DNA from: Dehalococcoidia bacterium
GTDB lineage: Bacteria > Chloroflexota > Dehalococcoidia > Tepidiformales > Tepidiformaceae
NCBI GenBank assembly: GCA_023382755.1
Contig: JAHDWR010000008.1
Span: 1-33,833 of the forward strand
DNA: 33,833 bases
Direction: 5' to 3'
This document shows, piece by piece, positions 27,938-33,833 of this stretch. The notes beneath the pieces are model-generated. The model saw only the letters and a list, made by a program, of their open reading frames with translations, did not search any database and was not told the origin of the DNA. Numbering within the stretch: position 1 is the first letter of the stretch; every line of letters begins with the position of its first letter. The position numbers and the translations under genes were made by a program.

Positions 27938-28312
27938 TCAGTCCCGAAGCTTAACGGCTGCCGGCCTCTTGCGGTCGATCTCGACGATGCCCGCGCGTTC
28001 CAGCACCGCGGGCACGTAGCTGCCGACTGAACGTGGCACGAACTGCTGCAGGTAACCGTCCAACAGTTCTCCATCCACGTCCTTCGAATGTCGCGCACCG
28101 ATCCCAACCCATCCGCGTCCGTTCAGGAACGCGGAAACGCCTTCCAACGCTTCCCAGGGGATCGGCGTCAGCGTTGCTTGCTCCCCGAGGGCGAGCACAA
28201 GCGCGTCGCTGCGTAGCTGCGAAACAACGAACGGGGCTTTCCGCGGCACGCTCCCAAGCACGTCGCCCTCGCGCACGGCCTTACGAATGGCGGTCTCAAC
28301 GGGTCCGGGCAT
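27938..28312 (-). CDS. Hypothetical 124-aa protein
   Basis: MPGPVETAIRKAVREGDVLGSVPRKAPFVVSQL...VGSYVPAVLERAGIVEIDRKRPAAVKLRD; same strand and tight spacing with neighbours. Confidence 0.7.
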   Translation of the reverse strand: MPGPVETAIRKAVREGDVLGSVPRKAPFVVSQLRSDALVLALGEQATLTPIPWEALEGVSAFLNGRGWVGIGARHSKDVDGELLDGYLQQFVPRSVGSYVPAVLERAGIVEIDRKRPAAVKLRD

Positions 28313-28342
28313 TGATCACTCCTTCGGATTCTGCCGGCGCAG

Positions 28343-30088
28343 TCAGGCAGTGACGGGCTCGAATTCCTCGTCATCCAGCAGATCGGTCGCTTCCTTAATG
28401 CCCGACACTTCTTGCACTTCACGCCAGAGTTCTGCCTCCCGCCAGGCAAGGAACTCGTCGAAGTCGTTCGTCCAGAGCGCTGAATCCGGCCCACCGGGCA
28501 AATGGTGGGAGCGCAGCAGGTCGCCAAACGGGCCAGGTCCGAGCCTGGCGCGTATCTCAGCCATGTAGGCCGATGGCGCGTCGGCGCTGATACCTATATC
28601 TGTCAGCTTTCGAATGAGCGTCCGATTCAGGATGCAGTCGCGGAGTCGATCAGTGACGTCCGGCCGCGTCTTCTTGAGGAACGATTGCGGGAAGATGTGG
28701 TGGTCGTCGATCGCATCGTGCAGCACACTTTCCCAGGTGAGCGGCGCCGCGGTGAAGAAGTCACGCGGCTGCTTCCGAAGCGACAGTGCCATCAGCCCCT
28801 TGTACAACGCTCGTTGTCGCACCGTGGTGTCCCGCATCACTTTCGGGTCGAATCGGAAGTCCCGGACGGTCTGGGGCACGGCTGCATCGTTGGTGAACCA
28901 GGCTAGACACTCCGGGACATCCCGGGCTGCCATCGTGTTGCCCGAGTTCTCGTAGGCTTGTCCCAGCACTGCACACCAGAACCATCGAATCAATTTGTTT
29001 CGGGCCTGACCGGCGTCTTTTCCGGCCTCGATGTCGAACTGGGCAAGGACGGCGGCCATCGGGATCAACATGGTCTCGTAGGGCACCCACTTGGCGGCAA
29101 GCACCCCACAGTCATCCCGAAGCAGCTTCAGTGATCGCGCCATCCCCTTCGCAGCCGCGTCCCAACTCGCCTCGACGCGATCAACCGGTAGGCTCAGGAC
29201 ATCGCTGCGCTTGCAGCCGGTAGCCTGCGGCCCAATAAGTGCAATTGCCTGAAGCATGTAATAGGGGTCGACGCCGTAATTTTCGATGATCGAGTATTGC
29301 TCCCGTGCCGCCTCCCAGAGGGCTCGTAGGCTGAAGGGCTTCCCCGCCGCGTCCTTTTGCGGCCAGAATCGCGCGGTCAGGAGCTCGAACGGAGAAAGCC
29401 GTACGCCGGTTCGATTCAGGGTTTCGAAGATCGTGCAGACCGCGTCGGCAGGGGTCTCGTCCGAGAGAGTGACCACCGGGAAGCGGTAGTCGTCAATCGT
29501 CTGGATCCACCGGCTGCCGATCTCCGCCGTCAGTTCATTCATAAAGGCGAGCCCGTCCGCATCGACGCTTCGCTTGTTCGCAACGGCGAAGCTCCACGTC
29601 AGGAAGCCCCCGGAGCCATTCCGCAATACCTCGAGCGGCATTATCAAGTCTTTGGCCTGCGTTTCGATCGACGCCAGAGCGTGGGCCCGTTTGTGGTTGG
29701 CTCGCAGGTGGAAAATCGACTCCTCGAAATCCTTCCCGGCAAGGAGTTCTCCGACGCGTAGGAAGTAGCGGTGCTCTCCCACACCGTAGAAAGCCTGATA
29801 GAGCGAGGTCAGGCGTTGCTGGCCATCAAGGACCAGGTAGGTTGGCCGGGCGGTCTCGAGAGGTGGCGCCCCTTGAAACTCACGGCTGGCGAACAGGTCG
29901 TGGGTGTTGCGGATGCGAAGGAGGCTGCCAGCTGGATAGTTGTTGGCAACCGAGATGATCAGCTCCTGCGTCGCACTCGGGTCCCAAACGAAGTCCCGCT
30001 GGAAGTCGGGCAGAGCCGCTTGGCGGTTGTGAATCTGGCCTAGCAATACTTTCAACTCGTGCGCATTGGTGTCCTCAAACATGCTCAC
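28343..30088 (-). CDS. DUF262/HNH nuclease
   Basis: LPDFQRDFVWDPSATQELI, YLVLDGQQRLTSLYQAFYG, FETLNRTGVRLSPFELLTARF; IDDHHIFPQSFLKK...CILNRTLI. Confidence 0.93.
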   Translation of the reverse strand: MSMFEDTNAHELKVLLGQIHNRQAALPDFQRDFVWDPSATQELIISVANNYPAGSLLRIRNTHDLFASREFQGAPPLETARPTYLVLDGQQRLTSLYQAFYGVGEHRYFLRVGELLAGKDFEESIFHLRANHKRAHALASIETQAKDLIMPLEVLRNGSGGFLTWSFAVANKRSVDADGLAFMNELTAEIGSRWIQTIDDYRFPVVTLSDETPADAVCTIFETLNRTGVRLSPFELLTARFWPQKDAAGKPFSLRALWEAAREQYSIIENYGVDPYYMLQAIALIGPQATGCKRSDVLSLPVDRVEASWDAAAKGMARSLKLLRDDCGVLAAKWVPYETMLIPMAAVLAQFDIEAGKDAGQARNKLIRWFWCAVLGQAYENSGNTMAARDVPECLAWFTNDAAVPQTVRDFRFDPKVMRDTTVRQRALYKGLMALSLRKQPRDFFTAAPLTWESVLHDAIDDHHIFPQSFLKKTRPDVTDRLRDCILNRTLIRKLTDIGISADAPSAYMAEIRARLGPGPFGDLLRSHHLPGGPDSALWTNDFDEFLAWREAELWREVQEVSGIKEATDLLDDEEFEPVTA

Positions 30089-30136
30089 TTCGTGCTCACT
30101 CCCTCCCTTTGACTTGCACGGGCGCGACGCTGGCGT

Positions 30137-31498
30137 TCAGTCACCAACGAGAATGTCCTCACTGAATAGCTCGACGATCCTCGCGGGCCGAAGTACGCCG
30201 CCGACATCCTGGACATTGTCCTGTGCGTCGAGCAGCGAGCCGGACACAAAGGTCAGGGCCATTCTGCCGCCTACGATTCGATTCCGCCGCACCACAGCAT
30301 GGGCGCCACGGTTGACGAGGACGACCGCTATGTCGCCCGCTTTGACCGTCCTGGTCGCCCCTGGTCCGTCTTCGGGCGTGCTGTCGGGCACGGGGCTGGT
30401 GAACCTGTTGTCGTCAGCCTGCGCCGAACTCCCCGCGCCGCGGACGTGGAGGCAATGACCATTCGACTGGACGTCGTTTTCGACAAGCTCCGCCTCCGCC
30501 TGATCGACGACCAGGATTCCCACGGCGGCGTCGAAGATACGGTTGTGCTTCATTACAACGCGCGTGGATGGTTCGCCCGCGATGACCCCAGCGTTGGGCG
30601 TGGTCTCGATGACGTTGCCGCTCAGCTCTGCCGAAGCTCCGTTGATGACCTGAATGCCGTGGCCCCTGGCTCCCGCGATCGTGTTCCCGGTCGCTTCGGC
30701 CGTCGCTGTGTCGCCGTAGATGGAGACCCCGGACAGTGCCGAGTCCGACACCCGGTTCCCCTCGATGATGGCGTTCCGACAGCCGCCCACTTCGATTCCG
30801 TGAGACTGGGAGCGGGCGACGTGATTCCGTTCTATTCGAACCCTGGTTTCAGTGTCACTGCACACGATGCCGCTCCCGCGGGTGTCGGACAGGTTGTTGG
30901 ACTCGACAGTCGCCGAGGCCCTGACCCTTACCTGGATACCGAAGCTTCCGGTCGAGGCGATCTGGTTCTCACGAATGACGACGCTGCTCCCTTCGCCGGC
31001 GACCAGTATGCCGAGGCCTTCCACATTGGTGATTGCGTTGCGCTCAAATACGCCTCCAGCCCCGTTGGCGTAGACAACCGAGTTCTCGCGGATGTCGTGG
31101 AAGCAGCTGTCCACAATGCGCATCGTCACGCCAGCTCCGACGGCGACGGCGCCCGCGCAAGTTGAGCGGACCTGGCATTCCTCAATTTGAAGCTCGCCAC
31201 GCTCGGCGTAAATGGCGGCATCGGACGACGAGCCGGCGAAGACCACTTCAAGTCGCCTGAGAGTCACGTTCGAGGCAGTGAGGATCGTCGGGCCGTCCTG
31301 CGTGCCGACGATTCGGACGCCAGGCCCCGAGGCCTGAATGGTCACACCGATCCGTATGCGAAGGTGCTCGACATAGTCGCCGGGAAGAATAGTGATGGTG
31401 TCGCCGTCCGCCGCGCCGTGCAGGGCCGCGCCGATCGTCTTCCACGACCTCTTGCCCTCCACCCGAACGGGACCGTCTCTGACCGGGAAGATGTTCAT
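30137..31498 (-). CDS. Right-handed parallel beta-helix protein
   Basis: WKTIGAALHGAADGDTITILPGDYVEHLRI start typical of this fold, then many short repeats (NRVSDSALSGVSIYGDTATAEATGNTIAGARGHGIQVINGASAELSGNVI). Confidence 0.88.
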   Translation of the reverse strand: MNIFPVRDGPVRVEGKRSWKTIGAALHGAADGDTITILPGDYVEHLRIRIGVTIQASGPGVRIVGTQDGPTILTASNVTLRRLEVVFAGSSSDAAIYAERGELQIEECQVRSTCAGAVAVGAGVTMRIVDSCFHDIRENSVVYANGAGGVFERNAITNVEGLGILVAGEGSSVVIRENQIASTGSFGIQVRVRASATVESNNLSDTRGSGIVCSDTETRVRIERNHVARSQSHGIEVGGCRNAIIEGNRVSDSALSGVSIYGDTATAEATGNTIAGARGHGIQVINGASAELSGNVIETTPNAGVIAGEPSTRVVMKHNRIFDAAVGILVVDQAEAELVENDVQSNGHCLHVRGAGSSAQADDNRFTSPVPDSTPEDGPGATRTVKAGDIAVVLVNRGAHAVVRRNRIVGGRMALTFVSGSLLDAQDNVQDVGGVLRPARIVELFSEDILVGD

Positions 31499-31605
31499 CG
31501 AGGTCGCCTGAGCCTGAGAACGACAGGCGGATAGTTCGCCGCGTCAAGGATCCCCAGCGGCGGCGCGATCTCGATGGGCTTCCGGGGAGTCTTGACGGGG
31601 GTCAT
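31495..31605 (-). CDS. 36-aa minigene, ATGA-coupled on both sides
   Basis: MTPVKTPRKPIEIAPPLGILDAANYPPVVLRLRRPR*; start overlaps the upstream stop (ATGA, 31602-31605) and stop overlaps the beta-helix start (ATGA, 31495-31498). Confidence 0.6.
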   Translation of the reverse strand: MTPVKTPRKPIEIAPPLGILDAANYPPVVLRLRRPR

Positions 31606-33833
31606 GGGCGGGTCAACCTGTATGAGGCGGGATGCAGCACGAGTGAGCCACGCCGAACCATCTCGGTCAGTTCCCCACCGGTGAGCGTCACAGGTGCTCC
31701 GTTCCCGTCCAGCAGGACGATTGCCGTGGATTCGGGGTGGAGCTCGACTAGTCTCCAGACCTCGTGACTAATCTCCAACCCCTGCTCAAGGCTGCCCTCT
31801 CGCGCCCAGATTCGACGCACGGTCGCACCGGTTTGAGTAATGGCCCACGGAAAGACCTCACCGTGCCGCCTCACGAGCATCTTCCCGTCGGGACCGCGGA
31901 ACGAACCTTCGCCGTCCGGGTTCATCCCCTGGCCGACCGCCCATCTTTCGATGAGCGACGGACCTGCTGTCGCTTTTCTCGGCTGCTGGGGACCAGTTGG
32001 GAGCATCTGGGCCAATTCCCGACTCTCCGGCTGTTCGGTCCACGGAGCCTCGGTGCCGCCGGAGCCAGAGTCCGCAGGAGCGCTTGAGTCCGGCATCTCT
32101 GCGGCTGAGCGGTCGGCCCAGTCGGCTGAGCTCGGGCCTAGTTGGGGGGACTCATCAGGTGCGGGAGGTGTCCCTTCAGTGCCTTCACCATGCTGACGAA
32201 TACCAGGAGGTCGAACTTGACCGGAGTCCGGCTCGGAGTCCGCAGGTGCGGCATCGAGCGTGAAGTTGTCACGGAAGTAGGCTGCGACCTGTTCGTCCGG
32301 GCGGTCAACGCTGTAGTCCAGAGCCGCCTTGATCTCCGGCCGGGCAAATGCCTCGCCCAACTCCTCGGGCAGCCGGCGAGCCAGCTTCCCGCCGGAGAGG
32401 CCTTCAACAAAGACCTCGGTGTCCACCCAGAGCACGTCGGTATGCCGGGACGCACCAACCGGGACGCCATCGAGCGTCGGTGTCGTGACCAACTGGTCGG
32501 CGTTGACCAGCGTGGTAGCTGCGAGGCGTTGGGCCCGTGTCCGAACGCGGACGGTCTCCTCGTCGGACTCCAATCGGATCCTGCTCAGCTGATGGGCCAC
32601 GGAAGCGATCCACGGCGGTCGCCACCGTGCTGAATCCGAACGGAGAGTGGCACTCGGACTGTTGCGGATGTGATCGGCAAGCAGTGGGAGGTCCGACAGG
32701 GGTGAGTTCTCGATCGCCTCACGCGTGAGCGATTGGCAGTCAGCCGTCACCCGCTTCACATGCGAATGGAGATGACTCCAGGGCAGCAAACCGTACATGG
32801 TGATGACGTAACGTAAGCCGGTCGCCGGGGCCCATTCACCAGCAAGGTTCAGCCAGTGTTCACACTCCTGCCAGATTCGGACGGGATACCTTGCCTGCAC
32901 GGCCCTCACTCGCGCGGCGTCGCCAGTGGTGAGCATGCTTCCGCTCGGCAACTGACTAAGCCACTCGATCACCGAGTCTGCGGTCGGCCTGGCTGCAACG
33001 CCGACCCGGCGCCAGAGTGCCAGTTCCGCCAGCGAGGGGCGGATGAGGGCAGCGACGGGAGCGGCTGTGTCGTCAGCGGCCAAGTACACGCCGCCCGACT
33101 TCTGCCAGGTCCCGTCGCTCGCGTAGATCAGCGGATGGGCAGAGAAAGCCTCGCGGACCTGTTGGAGCTGCTCGGTGGAGCAGTCATCCAGCAGTCGATC
33201 GAGGTGCTGATACAACTTGTCGAGGTCACGTCCGGGAGGGTCAGCCACTCCGGAGAGAGCCTCAATCCGTTCCAAAATTCGATCCGGTCCATCGGGCGTG
33301 CTCCGAACGCCCAGGGCCGTTAAGAACTTGGCGTTCGCTTCCGTGTCCAGGGTGCGCTCGACGAAGGGCTCAACGTCCAGAAGCGGTTCGGTGCTCTCGG
33401 TCCTGCGGAACAACTCACGAGGGATTCTCGGACGCCCAAATGTGTCACGCAGGCACGGGAGTTCGCTCAGACGCACCAGCCACGCTGGTTTCAGATCTCT
33501 AGCGGCCTGCTGGCTGTAGCCATTGCTGGCCACCTCCATGATGATGAGACCAGACTCGCGAAGATACGCCAATCCGCGCGTCCGGAGCAGCTCCCGGACA
33601 AGGTGGTCCCACGTGAACTCCCCGGCCGCAACAGCCTCAGTCCAGCAGACCCAGTAGTCCTCAGGAAAGTCCCAATCGTATGCCTGAAATGTCGGCGACG
33701 AATATGACGAAAAAAGTGCGTCCAGGTGGCCGCGATCCCTAGCGAGTTGTTCCGCCTGTGCTCTCGAGGAGATCGACCGCCTGGTTTGGTGTAGTTCTGG
33801 AAAGCGGCGGAGGCCGGACTTGCCTGCGGTAAC
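31602..33833 (-). CDS. C-terminal part of a large protein (sacsin/Hsp90-type ATPase-like family suspected); partial at window edge
   Basis: The track ORF begins at a TTG (33572), but the same frame is open without stop to 33833 (VTAGKSGLRRFPELHQTRRSISSRAQAEQLARDRGHLDALFSSYSSPTFQAYDWDFPEDYWVCWTEAVAAGEFTWDHLVRELLRTRG-LAYLRESG). Confidence 0.75.
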   Translation of the reverse strand, partial: VTAGKSGLRRFPELHQTRRSISSRAQAEQLARDRGHLDALFSSYSSPTFQAYDWDFPEDYWVCWTEAVAAGEFTWDHLVRELLRTRGLAYLRESGLIIMEVASNGYSQQAARDLKPAWLVRLSELPCLRDTFGRPRIPRELFRRTESTEPLLDVEPFVERTLDTEANAKFLTALGVRSTPDGPDRILERIEALSGVADPPGRDLDKLYQHLDRLLDDCSTEQLQQVREAFSAHPLIYASDGTWQKSGGVYLAADDTAAPVAALIRPSLAELALWRRVGVAARPTADSVIEWLSQLPSGSMLTTGDAARVRAVQARYPVRIWQECEHWLNLAGEWAPATGLRYVITMYGLLPWSHLHSHVKRVTADCQSLTREAIENSPLSDLPLLADHIRNSPSATLRSDSARWRPPWIASVAHQLSRIRLESDEETVRVRTRAQRLAATTLVNADQLVTTPTLDGVPVGASRHTDVLWVDTEVFVEGLSGGKLARRLPEELGEAFARPEIKAALDYSVDRPDEQVAAYFRDNFTLDAAPADSEPDSGQVRPPGIRQHGEGTEGTPPAPDESPQLGPSSADWADRSAAEMPDSSAPADSGSGGTEAPWTEQPESRELAQMLPTGPQQPRKATAGPSLIERWAVGQGMNPDGEGSFRGPDGKMLVRRHGEVFPWAITQTGATVRRIWAREGSLEQGLEISHEVWRLVELHPESTAIVLLDGNGAPVTLTGGELTEMVRRGSLVLHPASYRLTRP

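Overview
High-GC accessory region, probably Chloroflexota-like (inferred from gene content and Pro/Thr-rich secreted proteins, not proven). Left to right: (i) a type-II DMSO-reductase-family molybdopterin oxidoreductase on the minus strand with a good sigma70-like promoter; (ii) a decayed, frameshifted methyltransferase fragment and several mobile-element-type hypothetical genes around an IS110/IS1111-type insertion sequence with 10-bp subterminal inverted repeats and a structured 3' non-coding segment (candidate bridge RNA); (iii) a three-gene minus-strand operon: a 69-aa tandem-repeat acidic protein containing a G12/C12 tract, a Pro-rich membrane protein, and a tetrapyrrole-methylase-fold SAM methyltransferase resembling borosin alpha-N-methyltransferases; (iv) decayed fragments, a hypothetical gene and a GT87-type membrane glycosyltransferase; (v) a long minus-strand defence-type operon (>33833 to 17815). 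That operon holds a large protein running off the window, a 36-aa minigene, a beta-helix protein, two DUF262/HNH nucleases, a 124-aa protein, a second minigene, a DUF1156 DNA methylase, a HEPN-like protein, a DUF2283 protein, a lipoprotein and a DUF499 ATPase. The most notable observations are the minigene family in the defence operon, which shares its start region with the DUF1156 methylase and in one case is coupled by ATGA overlaps on both sides; the borosin-like operon with a homopolymer tract; and a dispersed palindrome, ACACGAA-N6-TTCGTGT, recurring in the 5.9-14.4 kb accessory segment. Family assignments come from motif recognition by eye, with no database search.
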